Source: Melampsora larici-populina 98AG31 (lineage: Eukaryota > Basidiomycota > Pucciniomycetes > Pucciniales > Melampsoraceae). Taken from it: DNA of 64,000 bases. Made by a program: the position numbers and the translations under genes. This document shows positions 1 to 11,971 of the stretch, piece by piece. The stretch is from NCBI RefSeq assembly GCF_000204055.1, contig NW_006768817.1, forward strand, positions 418,997 to 482,996, given 5' to 3'. The first letter of the stretch is position 1; each line of letters starts with the position of its first letter. The notes under the pieces were generated by a model. The model was given only the letters and a program-made list of their open reading frames with translations, did not search any database and had not been told where the DNA came from.

Positions 1-55
1 TGATAGTTTGATTACTTATTGACTTTATCTATTTTTCTTCCTTTTGATCCTTTAG

Positions 56-225
56 CTGATGAAAAAACTTTGGAAGAAATTATCGTCAATTCTAGAGTAA
101 AAATTCCTTTGTCTATTCCTTATCCATGTTATTCCCTGATTGGTAAACTTTTACAAAAGAATCCAGAGTTGAGGTTAACTTCTTACCAGGCTTTGACTTC
201 ACATAAATATCTCGAGGGTGTCTAG
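56..225 (+). CDS. C-terminal exon of a protein-kinase-like gene (5' end outside window)
   Basis: This is the last exon of a gene that starts left of the window. An intron acceptor (cctttag, ending at 55) precedes it and the frame runs about 56 residues to TAG at 223-225. The sequence LLQKNPELRLTSYQALTSHKY resembles subdomain XI of Ser/Thr kinases, where an invariant Arg (here in PELRLT) sits in an 'L..(D/N)P..R.t...al.H.(Y/W)' context. The Asp-Glu-Lys-Thr-rich start fits the preceding helical region. Kinase class, substrate and location cannot be deduced from so short a piece. The Arg-containing motif is seen directly; the kinase assignment is inference from it. Confidence 0.55.
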
Positions 226-451
226 TTTGATTTTCTTGATAATCTCATTAATCAATTGTGTAGATAACTGTAAATCTTTCTTATCATAATCCTGGTCGAA
301 CTGTGTTCAATTTTATATACGATGTCATTTCAGTATCCTCTTTTTACTTTAATCAGGATCTCTTGTGTTTTATTACCCGGAGATCGTTATATTACTAGCT
401 TCCTCTCTTTCTTTGACAAAAATGCTGAGTCTTCTTTGAAAGATCTCATCT

Positions 452-702
452 TCAGTTTTATCCTTGTGGACCCATAGCCTCAAGGTGGTCGGCGGAAATC
501 TGATTGGTTGTGACTTTGGGATAGAGCTACTTGAAGGCGGCACATCCAAAGGATGTAAGTCGTTTGAACCATCGGGCGCAGTAACATATATCTGCCCTTA
601 TTCAACTTGCTGGGTTCAGAGTGAGTATTTTCTCAAACTGATCATGATCACCTTTGATATTTAATCTTAGCTGTTTTGAAGGCATTTAATGATCTCAGAT
701 AA
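452..702 (+). CDS. Possible cysteine-rich exon pair of a small protein
   Basis: I do not recognise this. An open stretch from an acceptor-like site (atcttcag, ending about 451) reads through VVGGNLIGCDFGIELLEGG, then Cys-rich sequence ending CPYSTCWVQ, to a good donor (GTGAGT, about 622). Joining to the next acceptor (atcttag, about 670) in phase adds about ten residues (TVLKAFNDLR) before a TAA. Four cysteines in about 50 residues would suit a secreted protein, but I find no convincing start codon or signal-peptide exon upstream. It could be a decayed gene or a chance ORF. Confidence 0.22.
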
Positions 703-1249
703 TCAGTGGACTTTGTTAACGCAATGTCAGTTCCAACATTCGCCGGACAAAAGCTATAGTGAACTAAATTGCGCTGAATACACTCGCCAAGCATCCAGGG
801 TCTATATCCCAACTCTCAAGTTTTCCAGCCCTCATAAAATCATTGATTTGAGGTTTATTCTTGGACACTCATGAATAGGTGATATTTAGCTTGTAAAATC
901 CAGGACATGTACCTTTTAACGTGTTACTCTTATACTTGCCCTTCCAATGCCATCAGTTGGTCATATTTCCTCATCAATCAAAAGAATACATGACTGAACA
1001 TCGCTTGTTGCCTCTGTTAGGTTGTGACAAGTGTCAAAAGAAGTGATAGATAAAAAACAGAAGGCTCAAGCACCTCAAGGGCTTCATTGTACGAAACCGA
1101 AACTCTGCGAGAATCAACCTCTTTTGGTGAATTCGGTTTTTTAAAATCTTAATCCATCTTCCATTGAAAAAGAACCCCCTCAAAAACCCTTCAAAGTATT
1201 ATATTTACAATGTTGGATCCAAACCAGATCATCAAAACAAAGCTTTCAT
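703..1249. other. Intergenic, no gene seen
   Basis: This AT-rich stretch lies between the left-edge genes and the 3' end of TRM5. I see no ORF with coding character, RNA gene or repeat. Confidence 0.5.
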
Positions 1250-3332
1250 TTAATTCCGATTTTGATATTTTGAAAATAAAACTACAGAAATCGGTAATTC
1301 AAATGATAATCTATACATTGTTTTATGAGGTGCAACTTTTCTAACAAAACTTAATTCAAACTGTTTAACAGAATTTGAATTAATTTCAAATCGAATCGAT
1401 TCACTTGCACGCTAAAAAAAAGAAGTCCAAAAAAAAAAGAATTTTAAAAATGAAGAACAAACCCATCAGTTTTCTTCGAATGTTTGAAATTTATTTATTT
1501 TTTCGGAAAAAGAAAACCTTAAGGATTCACTAACCTGACAAATATCTTTTTCAGCTTCGATTCCTTCTTCTGATTTCGTAAAACAATAAGCATGTACCAT
1601 AGGTAATGAACTTTTAGAAATCTCTTCTTCAAACTCATTACCAAATCTTTCTAATAATGGTTTATAAAGATCTACATAAGCATCTAAGAAAGTTAAGGTT
1701 AATTCAGGTAGATTCATCACGAAATGAGACACCAATCGACGTGGTTCTTTTGAAGTCTCAATCTTGGGTACTACTGGTGCGGGTGTTGGTACGGTAGGTT
1801 GTCTTCTTGAAAGTTTAGGTTGAGGTGGTGGAGGATCAAAGAATGGATTATTCCAAAGATCTATCACTCCATTTCTAATCCGATCACGAGCATCACCAAG
1901 TCCGACTCGAACCAAATCATTCAATCGATTGATCTTCACATTTTGGTTTAAAGCTTCAACGGCTGATGGATTTAAATCACTTGCTATAACAAAACAAGAT
2001 TGATTACGTGCAGCTTGGATTGCGAATGGTCCAACGCCTGCGAATGCATCAAATAAGATTTGATGAGGTTTCAAATATGTGGTGACTAGTTTTGAATGTT
2101 CGGTTGATAATCTTGGATTGTAATAAACTTTTGAAAAATCAAATTCGAATCGACAACCTGCTTGTGACTAAAAACAATCAATTCAAACAAATTGCTTGGA
2201 TTAGAAATAGATCGTTTTTGGGCTTTTTTTAGCACAAAAAATTAACTGGATTTAGGGAAAAACAGATTGAAAAATGAAAGGCTTTCTTGAAGGATCACGG
2301 ACGAGAGAGACTTGATAATCTGGCTCACCGGCCATTAAATCCATCTGAAAGAACCTGAATTGAGAATTAATTGTATCTAATTTATTCACGACGGTCCTAA
2401 TTGGAATATTTTTCTGTGAGATTTCAAACACAGAATTGAATAATTGATCAGAAATGGATTCAAGAATTGTAAGAAAATGTGAGTATGTAGGGGGTCTGAC
2501 CTCTAGAATGATTTCACCAATTAGATACCGATATGGGATATATTCTTTTCGAAGATTAAAGTGGGCTGAAAAAGAAGAAAGAAAAGTTAGTATGAAAATT
2601 GAGAGGAGAAAGCGAGAAAGGTAAGTACCAATATGACCAATCATGGTGAATGAGCTTGGAACTTCTGAAAGAAGTTCTTCTGGTAAAAGCCGTTCGATGA
2701 TTTCCTCTGTTTAAGGGATGATGAATGATGATCAGATGACAAAATTCAATAAAGCAAAATTGTGATTGAAGATTAACCAGCTTGATAATAACTCCAATCG
2801 AGATCTAATTCAAATTTTCGAAATTCAAACCCAGATTGATTGAAATGAGCGAGAGCCGTCGGAGGTAGGTTTTCTTAAGATAATCAAAGCATCAATTAGC
2901 ATTCAGTGTAGAATTGTGATAGATGAAATTCAAATGCTCAAGAACGAACCTGTTTCTGATGAATTGAGTAATAATAATTTATGAGATTGATCACTTGAAA
3001 GTGGATCTAACCTCACTGAAGCTAAACCTTTTGCCGCCAAAATAGCACTAAAAACCAATCAACTTCTTAGCGTTCGATTATTATTTTTTCGAAACAAAAA
3101 AAGAACAAAATGAAGTAAGATTGACAAACGATTTAGTGAGTGGATTAGATTTTAAATTTGAGATTTCTTCTGCTTTAATTTTGATAGCAAGTAAAGGTAC
3201 TTTGATTCGAAATTGATTTTTAATTTCATCTGTTAATGTGATTTGATTTAATGAACCTGTTGATTGATCTGGATTTATTAATGGTAATCGTTTGATATGA
3301 TTCGGTGGTGGAAATCGTGTAGGGGTTGACAT
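1250..3332 (-). CDS. TRM5: tRNA (guanine(37)-N1)-methyltransferase, Trm5
   Basis: Trm5 uses S-adenosylmethionine to methylate N1 of G37 next to the anticodon, which prevents +1 frameshifting; it acts in nucleus/cytosol and in mitochondria. Eight exons join with every phase closing to 481 aa: 3332-3130, 3047-2950, 2873-2778, 2706-2629, 2565-2501, 2413-2303, 2167-1535 and 1411-1250. Family blocks in order are AHFNLRKEYIPYRYLIGEI, IPIRTVVNKLDTINSQFRFFQ with MAGEPDY, RFEFDFSKVYYNPRLSTEH, and the SAM-binding FDAFAGVGPFAIQAA with acidic ASDLNPSAVEALNQN. These are followed by HFVMNLPELTLTFLDAY (NLP catalytic motif) and a C-terminal RKVAPHKTMYRLSF. A Pro-rich insert (FFDPPPPQPK) sits before the NLP motif. 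An in-frame upstream ATG at 3383 would add 17 residues (MNYHLTKLQQIITSSIK) that could be a mitochondrial presequence. Confidence 0.95.
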
Positions 3333-3781
3333 TTTGATTGAAGATGTTATGATTTGTTGTAGTTTGGTTAAATGATAGTTCATTTATTTTGAACAGCTTT
3401 GATGGTCGGTCGATCGGTTGGTTTGATTCCAATGAATGTCCCGATGATGGTTATGTTGATGATGAATCTGGTATTATCGTCAGACTAAGGCTGTGAGTTG
3501 ATTGAGAGTTAATGATTAATAAATTTCCTTCATCACCGATCGGGTTGAAGCTGAGACTGCGAATAAATTTGTAGACAACCCAAAACTGAAATTCCTCATC
3601 CGCCATGCTCAGCATTTAGTACATGTATGCGGTTCACAACAATCTTAATTCCGTGTATGTACTCCTAACTCCGGGTCGGGTCTGAGTGGGATCCGATGTT
3701 CGTCAGCTGAAGTCTGAAGCCTGCCCTTGCGATGGGTATTGATTTAGCAGCCTGATGACTCATGAGTCAACATATTCAACC
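3333..3781. promoter_or_regulatory. Divergent intergenic region between TRM5 and GNA1
   Basis: About 450 bp separate the start codons of two divergent housekeeping genes, so both promoters should lie here. I see no clear TATA box. The motif gcctgatgactcatgagtcaac (around 3750-3771) contains the palindrome TGACTCATGAGTCA, an AP-1/Gcn4-type bZIP site (TGACTCA) overlapping its own inverted copy, only about 10-30 bp upstream of the GNA1 start codon. Binding is inferred from the motif only. Confidence 0.45.
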
Positions 3782-4530
3782 ATGACCACCACCGCAGAAC
3801 TAGAGGAAGACTTCCTGTTTGACCGACAACTCATTCCTGATTCTATCAAAGAAGCACTCGGCTCTGATTATATCGTGAGCCCTGCTACGTACTATGTTTG
3901 ACTTGGTTATCAGGCGAGATGAACCACTTCGCACGAATTACATATTTGTTTGGCTTTCGACCTTTTCTCACAGATCCGCCCACTTTCGAAGACAGACCAT
4001 GGTCGTTCTCACCTAGCCCTGCTGGCAGGTTTGACTTCCGCTCCTGACACTGGACTAGCGGATTATCAAAAGCGTTTTGAGCTACTTCGTTCGATCAACG
4101 CTGCCACCCCAGCTACTCCGACTTACGCAACTGTTTGTATCATCAACTGCTCTACCGATCGGATGGTTGGTTGTGGTACTCTAGTGCTAGAGCATAAATT
4201 TATTCGAGCCGGTGGAAGTGTCGGACATATTGAAGATATTGTCGTTGATCCTACGGTGCGAGGCAAAAGTCTCGGTAAACGTATTATCGAAGCCTTGACG
4301 GGCATCAGCGAAAGGCTAGGAGCTTATAAAACTATCCTGGACTGTAACAAAGACAATATCGGTACGTGAACTCGGTTGTGGATCTCACATCTTTCACATC
4401 ACCCACCTTGACTTTATTTGAATCTTTGATCACAGCGTTTTACGAGAAATGCGGTTATGTACACAAGGAATATGAGATGGTTCGATATACGTCACCAGAG
4501 ATTGTGGAGAAGTACAAACGAAAGTCATGA
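3782..4530 (+). CDS. GNA1: Glucosamine-6-phosphate N-acetyltransferase
   Basis: Gna1 acetylates glucosamine-6-phosphate with acetyl-CoA, the second step from fructose-6-phosphate to UDP-GlcNAc, the precursor for chitin and N-glycans. Three exons (3782-3874, 3974-4361, 4436-4530) give 191 aa, within the small size usual for fungal Gna1. The N-terminus LFDRQLIPDSIKEAL is followed across intron 1 by IRPLSKTDHGRSHLALLAGLT. The GNAT core reads GHIEDIVVDPTVRGKSLGKR, whose R-G-K-S-L-G-K is the acetyl-CoA pyrophosphate-binding loop. It continues YKTILDCNKDN and FYEKCGYVHKEYEMVRY. The acceptor at 3973 was chosen over 3913 because the latter gives an immediate TGA. The start ATG matches the family N-terminus. 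Confidence 0.96.
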
Positions 4531-5268
4531 GATGTCCCTTTGAATATCTTAGTCTGTTATTTGTAATGAACAATGATCCTGTCTTGAGCTAGGCCGATGT
4601 TTGAAGTGGTTTGAAATGTATACTTCAATCGCGCTCTCAGTCCCACGTCCGATGAGTTGGCGCGTCGAAACACCAAGATGACTTGGGTCACCTTACCTAC
4701 AAGGGGCTGCAGACGCGTAGACCAAGACAAGTATGATGTTTCTCTTGCATACATGCTGCAGTCCTTTCAAGGATGTTGATGGTGCTTCCGAAAGCCAACC
4801 GCTATGCAACTCTTCTGGGTTGAGTTACCATTATGATGGGGCAAATTATATATCAAGATCTCGGACGACTCCCATACCAGCCTGATTGCGCTGACCCAAA
4901 TAGCTCATGCAGGTCTGGCACATTTCATCTCGGATTCCACTGAAGCGGAAGATGGGCTTTTCGAACGTCAAGTGCTTCACATTTACCGAGACCCAAAACC
5001 AAAGATTTGATCGACAAGGCGGTTCGACGAGTGCTCTTGTCAGCTCGCATAACCAAACATTCACGCTTCCGTGTAATTCGTCATGCAATGATCTTTGTGC
5101 CTTTGTACAATCTTGTTAAAGTATCTTGCTGAATGCTGAACCCTCGTTGAGCTCAGTTACCACATTTTCCCATCACAGAAATACTCATCACGTCGCCATC
5201 ATCAGCAGGTCGCCTGAAATCTGTATTGTTTCCCTCACCTGAAACAAGTTGGTTCAGAATATCTCGCG
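4531..5268. other. Intergenic / 5' region of the sorting nexin gene
   Basis: Both strands hold short ORFs without family signatures. The CT-rich stretch before 5269 probably holds the promoter and 5' UTR of the downstream gene. I see no RNA gene or repeat. Confidence 0.4.
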
Positions 5269-8200
5269 ATGAATGACGAGAATTCGAACCTGTGCTCTAC
5301 GATTGAGTTTGCTAAGAGGCTGGCCAAGATCGACGCCGACGACATCTCACATTCTACCAATCGCAGCGAGAGGACAAGTCTGTCTTCCCGCAGATCAAGC
5401 CTTGCTCCCAAACCACCACCAAAGCCGCCACATCTTCATTCGGTTTCCTCACGCGCTGACATTAGACAACCTTTGCGAGAGACCTCAGCTCTGCGCCGCT
5501 CTGTCGAAGTCGATTGGCTGAACCGAGACGCGAATCTGGAAGGCGATCACAAAGTCGAATCCCTTAAAGGCCAAGGATGCTTTCCACAAGAAAGCGTGGA
5601 TATTCATGACACTTTCAAGTCAACACGCTCGAGAAGGAAGATGTTTGACGATTCGACATTCAACGATGAGAACCAAAAGCTTACATCTCAACACAGCACC
5701 AAATCCGACATATCAGTCGAATTTGGACTATCCTCTATGTTGGCAAAATATCAGAAACCGGCGAGTTCTGCTTGGAAACACCTCTCTTCAGGTAGTATCG
5801 GGTACGAGCAAAAATCGAACGATCATAGTTCCCCTTCCTCTACCATCAAGGCACCATCTAGCCGGAATAAAATTGCCGATGTACGCACGATATATACTCA
5901 TCTTCAACATACCAGCGTCCCACAGTCTCGTACCGAATATCCGCTTCTAGATGATGCAAAGGAAGCTCAATTACTTGAGACTGAATCAATCACCGTACTG
6001 CAAGCAATAACCAATGGAAGCTTTCTCTCTGATGATACAAAAGCTCAACAACTCTCTACACCATCCACAAGTTCTGGAGCTCGGCCGAGTTCCGACGAGC
6101 GAAGCAGCGCGGGTAAAAAGGAATTTGAAGAGACCATAGACGCACGTTCATGGAAAGTGCAGAGTGGAACCGTTGAAAGCAACTTGAATGATTCAAGGGA
6201 GTCTTGTTCTCTCGATATGATTGACCCGCGATTATTGTCATCTTCATCCATGACCACATCTACATATTGTACGGAGAACCAGCTTTCAGTACCTTTGGAT
6301 ATACGCTCACTCGAATCCACTCAAAGCCTCAGTCAAGACACGGGTCCGTCGATAGTCGACAATGAGATACAAACTCGAGACGTCGAATCGCATGCAAGAG
6401 CCGTTCCAGAAGAATCCGGACGAATCGCGGCTCAAAGTGCACGAAATCATCTCGGGACTAGAAATTCATTGAGTGGACCAAGAATCCTGTTTGATGTATC
6501 TGAAGGAAAAGAAACGATGCGAGGTCAGGTGAGTTATACTTGGTGTTGAATTGTCACTTGAGCATTGTGCAAATATGATGCAGAGATTCATGCCTGAAGT
6601 TTATGAAAAACCTATGATTATCGCATGAAAAAGATTTCAGACAGTCTTTTGGACGTAAAAGCGATATCACCCACACAAATAGACAGTGCTAATTTCGGGG
6701 ATACATCTTCACGTGAGTTATTTTGTAGTATGAAGAGCTATGAGTATCACAGTACCAGCATAAATTAAGCCGATTTGCCCACTGAACTTTAGCCACACAA
6801 AATAAAGCCGGAGGATACGATCTCGAAACCGATCCTGTTCCTGACATCAATACCAAAGGGATTGAACAATCATCAGAGGACGTCACTCCACATAAGCATA
6901 TACCGAATCCATCGATCAAAACCTCGAATCTGCTCGAAAGGGCGCCACAGTCTCCATCAGCTTTTGATGGCTCCCCCGTACATTTAGCAACACCCAAAAT
7001 GTCTCGCAAAAGAACTATGTACCATGCTGGAGAAAGTCCGGTAAGCAAATTATGCTCACCGGTTGCCGATCCGTCAGTTTCTGTTACCAAGGACGTCGGC
7101 GCGATCTTTAGAACATACGGCATGAGTGGTACAGCCTGCTCAGTCACTGCATCAGACGCGATTATTGCAGCTCGTGCGAAGGCACTTCCCGATATCCCAA
7201 GAAAGAATATCCCCAATAACCAGCAACGTACAGGTCGTGGTAAAACCTTCTCCTGGGCGCCGATTTTCCAAGGCAAGGATCCAGAGGCTTCGGTTGCGCA
7301 AACTTACATCCTTGAAGGCCCATCAGAAGATCAATCTAATTCTTTAGACCAACGCATCGATGTATCTGAGGGAGAAAAAGAGAGGTACGAGATCGGCTTC
7401 GGACCTAGATGGAAGTCGACAGGCCCTCTTTTCTGTGTAAAAGTCCATTCTCCCGAGACACGTCGAGATCAATCAAACACGATCCACACTGTATACGCTA
7501 TCACTTCCAGCTTTGTCTCTGGTCAAGAAACTCCCGCTCTCGAAGTGACGGTTGATCGAAGGTATTCGCATTTTGAGAAACTCGCACTCATCTTGCAAGA
7601 GATTTACGGAGAAGTCTTAGTACTTCCGAACTTGCCAGAAAAGAGATTTGCGGGCAGGTGTAAGTGGTGCAGACTACCGTTTCAAACCAAGTGTTCAAAT
7701 TCTAATGAAGATCTCACACTGACTGTGAATTCGAACGGCGCATTTATTGATACTTTCATAGTCTCGGCTCAGTTCATCGAGCTAAGGCGAAGCGGATTGG
7801 AAAGATATCTTACTCGACTGATACGCAACCCAGTATTACGATATTCTCATTTCATCACAACATTCCTTGGTTGTGAAGATGATGAGGTGAGCCACACGAG
7901 TCCACGCGCTTCCTTGTGATTGTGTATCAGAGGCATACCGATCCAAGTTGCTAGAGTCGATCAAGCTGACGGTACACAAAATCATCTCTTCTTACAGGAG
8001 TTCGAGAAACAGGCTGCCGAATGGAAGGATCTAATAAAGGCCGTTGACGTTATATCGACAGACCCTCATCCTCAAAATTCACACATCCCAGCCATCCAAT
8101 TCTTCTCTAGGGTCTATCATCCTGATTATAATGTCGATCCCATCGACACTCATTACGCTATCGGGGCCTTCAGTAAACATATACGTTCTCTTGAAGTAGG

Positions 8201-9526
8201 GAGGGGTATAACTAATGTAGAACAGAGCTTCACAAAAGTTAGAGCGAATATGCAAGGTGGGTAATATTTTTATGACCTCTTTATATTCTCAGCTTTCAAG
8301 ATAGTCAATGAAAGTAATCCGAATAAATCCTTTTTTGAGCAGATTTATCTACCAATCTACATGATATGTCACAAGAACTGAATCGGCTAGCCGCAGGACT
8401 AGCTTTACCTTCTCGAAAACTTGAGTCGAATGATGACCTCCATCGTAAAGATGAATCTGATGAAGAAGAGGAAAATAGGGTTCAGGTAGAATCGAGTCTT
8501 AAATTAAGCTTTCAAAAGGACGACAACTTCCATGAAGAAAACACTGTGGCCCCATTTTCTGAAGAAGCATTGAAGACTTTGAGACGAAAGGGACAAAACG
8601 CACGACTTCAAAACTCGGAGGGCGCCTTATGCTGGAAGAAAAATTGTCAAGGTGCGTGAATTGACGCTTAGTTGAGAAGGGCAGACTTTGCGTCACAAAC
8701 TCTGATATCACTCTTTTTTAATTCAAGATTGCTTGAGCATGACAAAGGCTTTACAATTGATGGGACAAACGATTGAGGAAATTTCTAGGTCCTATTCTAT
8801 TAGCGGTGTAGACCAATTGGCGCCAGTGGAAGCATTGTTGAAAGAGATATCCTGTCCATTAACAGATTACCATGTCAGTATTTTTAAAATGATGTCCATC
8901 TTACCTGGTCAGATACTCACAAATTGTATCATTTGATCATCAGACCTTGTGTAAATTAGGCGTGTCTGTTGAGATTGATGAGACTCTTGAAACAGAGCAG
9001 TCTCAAGATGAAGTTGAAGATCGAAGGGACACCGTCCTAAATGTGATAATGTGTGAGATTGACAGACATCATGAGGAACGAAATCAAGATCTACGAGACA
9101 TTTCTGCTCGTTTTGTCGACTCTCAACTCCAATTACATCACCAGGTGCGTGAAATCCTAAGCCACTGCTAAATCTAGACAACTAATTCTGTTTCATCCTT
9201 TTGCACTTGAATCAAAGGCTTATACAAAGTTGCAGGAACTCAAGAATTGCTTCACAGAACCTGAATATACCCGACTTGGAACATCAGGTCCTCGAGCACC
9301 AAATTCAGAAGAAAGAAGGTTATTGGCAGAAGCTGCGAAACATCAAACATCAAATACTATGTTGGATTGGGTTCAAAGTGCAGTCAATCGACCACGTGCT
9401 CTAAGCGTGACTAGTAACAGTACTGCTCGCTCAAATGCTTTATCAACCATCTTTACACAGCCTGTCTCTGCGGCAGTCACATCAGTCATGGGTCTGAGGA
9501 ATTTGTTTCATGGATCGGGGTCTTGA
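5269..9526 (+). CDS. SNX9-type PX-BAR sorting nexin
   Basis: This is a large phosphoinositide-binding membrane-remodelling protein of the endocytic system. Exon 1 (5269-6528) encodes about 420 disordered Ser/Pro-rich residues. Exon 2 (6634 or 6641-6712) and the start of exon 3 (6793-7659) extend this. The PX domain follows: FGPRWKSTGPLFCVKVHSPE, the phosphate-contacting VTVDRRYSHFEKL, the proline loop LVLPNLPEKRFAGRFSAQFIE and GLERYLTRLIRNPVLRYSHF. Exons 4-9 (7762-7886, 7998-8256, 8343-8651, 8728-8873, 8944-9144, 9218-9526) encode helical BAR-like sequence with an acidic linker (DESDEEEENR) and a Ser/Thr-rich tail. Human SNX9 has the similar order 'VTVDRRYKHFDWL..LPxLPxK..GRF'. No N-terminal SH3 domain is visible. 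The exon 1/2 junction is uncertain; all later junctions close in phase. Confidence 0.85.
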
Positions 9527-11121
9527 AGAGGTTTTTCAATATTGGAGGAACAATAGATGAAAATTCAACGCGTTAAGAAGGTGCTAGGTGACGGAGTACA
9601 AGATGCTAGGCTTTGAACCATTTCAGAACATTGTGTTGATATGTAATTTTGACCAATATGAAAGAATTCTTGGGAGCGGGTTGACTCAGTATTGATCAAG
9701 ATCTTGGAAAGTTGTCATCATTAGTCTATTTTGTGTGCGGGTCGTATCAGGTGTTTGAAAGTCTTGTATATATCTGCAAATCCTATCACAAAGCAACTTC
9801 TATGGAGGGTGGGCTTAGACGAGTATGAGGATGAGAGCCACCCGCCATTCCCTATGTTTTAGGGATTTAGTCTACCTGTCCAGTGTGCAGATTGCTCTAC
9901 CCATCTCAACATGTGAGATCCCTCTAAACTTCTCTCCTTATTATACATTTACGCTTTTAGGAGTTTCCAACGAGTCAAGGATGTGAAATGGAAGCAGAAA
10001 TATGCTCGAGTTCGTGAATGCTCTTCACGTTCACAGAGCCATCATCAACATAGAGCACAAAAACCGGAACCAGCAATCGTTCTGTACTCAAAAGTAGGCT
10101 CTGATGGGCACGATATACGTGCAGAACAAACCCCATCAAGGCGAGAAATGCAAGAAATGACAACTCTCTTACATCACGAGAAACAATAGGTTAGGCGGAT
10201 TCCAAACACGGAATTACTCCAGCCAATTAGTCAGTGGTACAAAGTAAGCACCTAGAACTATGTTCAAATCACGCTTTCAATTCAAGATCACATTCCCAAC
10301 GTAAGATCAAATTTAAGTCAAGGGAAATCAGGATTATATCACAAGATAAAGATTGACTTGATGATGAAACCCAAGAGATGATTATACTGTAAAAAAAAGA
10401 TGAAAGAAAACTCTCAAAAAAAGAAAAGAAATTTTATCCAAATTCCTTTCTTTGTTATCCCTTTAGCGCAACTAGTTACAAATCAATTTACTGACTTTAG
10501 AAACACAAGGTGCTCGGTTTTCTCGATGGATACCTTGCTGTGCTTATTGTAATCATATGCACAAAATCAAGTGCTGTTGTAACTACAATATCACCATTCA
10601 AACAGTTCTTGCCAATTTATGCCACTTGTGGATCTTTCTTAGAAGAGATTTCAACTGAGGCAAGGCCTCCGGTATAAATCAAAATAGCGCATGTGAAGCC
10701 GTATCGATTGAATTTCGAGTGCATACACACTTCGAATTCACTACATACAACAAGAGATGTCCTGCTTTCCTTCGAACTCATCAATCCATGTATTATTCAC
10801 CTTTGTGACCTGTGAGCAGTTCGAAATGTCATAGTGACTACGTTCTTGATGCACAAACCATCATCCACAGAAAAGGTTTCCTATATCCTTTTAACTTTAA
10901 GTATGGACCAAAAATCACATTCTTTTTGATTTTCTTTTTAACAGTTCTTAGTCATATATTAGATAAAGTTGAAGATTAAACCCCACTACTACATACCCAT
11001 AAGCTTATCATGTGGAGCTTATCATGTGGTTATGATGGATAATCCAACCAGATGAAGCAGACATGATGGCTGATTCCAGGTCATGTGATGTGATAGTCCA
11101 AACCTGGTCTCGTGAACTTGA
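9527..11121. other. Long intergenic region, no supported gene
   Basis: About 1.6 kb without a convincing gene. Short ORFs on both strands near 9975-10190 overlap each other, and a minus-strand one begins with a hydrophobic run (MSFLAFLALMGFVLHV) but has no spliceable continuation I could find. No RNA gene seen. Confidence 0.4.
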
Positions 11122-11457
11122 ATGACCAAGCCTGGAGAAGTTGACCCTTTGCTTCTTTACCAAAACTGTAATCTGAATTTTATCACTTTAATGAATTTTC
11201 CTGACCCAATTGGTATTCAGAAGACCGCCAATCGATTGAATTTTCCAACTCTGACTTTTTATCAAGAATCAATTAATAGAATTCTTCAAGTTGAAGAGAA
11301 ATACGCTCGGATGATGATAAGGGAAATCCAAGTGAGTTTCAAGTGTTTATGAGCAGAGTGTGACAGTTTGATATGTGTAAGTGATGAGTTTGATATTTTT
11401 AAATGCAAGATGGATGATGAGATGAGTGAAGTTGGAATGCTCAAGAATGAAGTTTAA
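11122..11457 (+). CDS. Small two-exon hypothetical protein
   Basis: I do not recognise this protein. Exon 11122-11331 ends at a strong donor (GTGAGT) and joins in phase to 11410-11457 (acceptor tgcaag), giving 85 aa and a stop. The product begins MTKPGEVDPLLLYQNC, contains ILQVEEKYARMMIREIQ, which looks helical, and ends acidic (MDDEMSEVGMLKNEV). Both splice sites and the stop fit a real gene, but there is no family match, and the exon could belong to a longer transcript that starts upstream. The stretch 11458-11857 downstream shows no further coding exon and probably holds the 5' end of the next gene. Confidence 0.35.
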
Positions 11458-11971
11458 GAATCCAAGAATGAAATCATCATCTATAGGGTTTCATTCTCAA
11501 AAGAGTAAACGATCAAATGAGAAAGTGATTCTGAGAAATCGAATGGATCGAATCAAAAGTGAAAAGTGGTAACTACATATGTACCTGATGTGAATCCATA
11601 AAGCTGCGGTTCATCACTCTTTACGTATCAAATTGAACTTCAAAGTACCCTTCAAACCCCTTTTGTCCTTCTTCACCTTCATCATCATCATCCAACTTCT
11701 CATCCTCAACTTGGATCTTCATTCGATTCTCAATCAAAATCACCTCTTACTCGCAATAACACAACTCAATCCAATCAAAAGCTGGTCTTTAGTCTTCAAA
11801 CATATCCTTCTCAGACCTTCAATTCATCTTAAACACTCACACAGCATTCAACCTCGTCAGTTTCTCTTTTCCTTTTTCTTTCTCTCATTGGGTTCTTTTT
11901 GATTGTCTATTTTCTTGATTTGACTTGATGAATGTCAACTGATATTGGGATACCTCCATTCAGATTCGAAA

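Noticed and set aside
6529..6640. Reading through the SNX9-like exon 1 donor into VSYTWC and stop as a short protein
   Set aside because: A strong GTGAGT donor sits at the end of the open frame, and the PX-BAR region continues downstream in phase; treated as an intron.
9975..10163. Minus-strand ORF starting with a hydrophobic run
   Set aside because: No spliceable second exon, no cysteines or cleavage-site pattern, and an overlapping plus-strand ORF of similar quality; likely chance.
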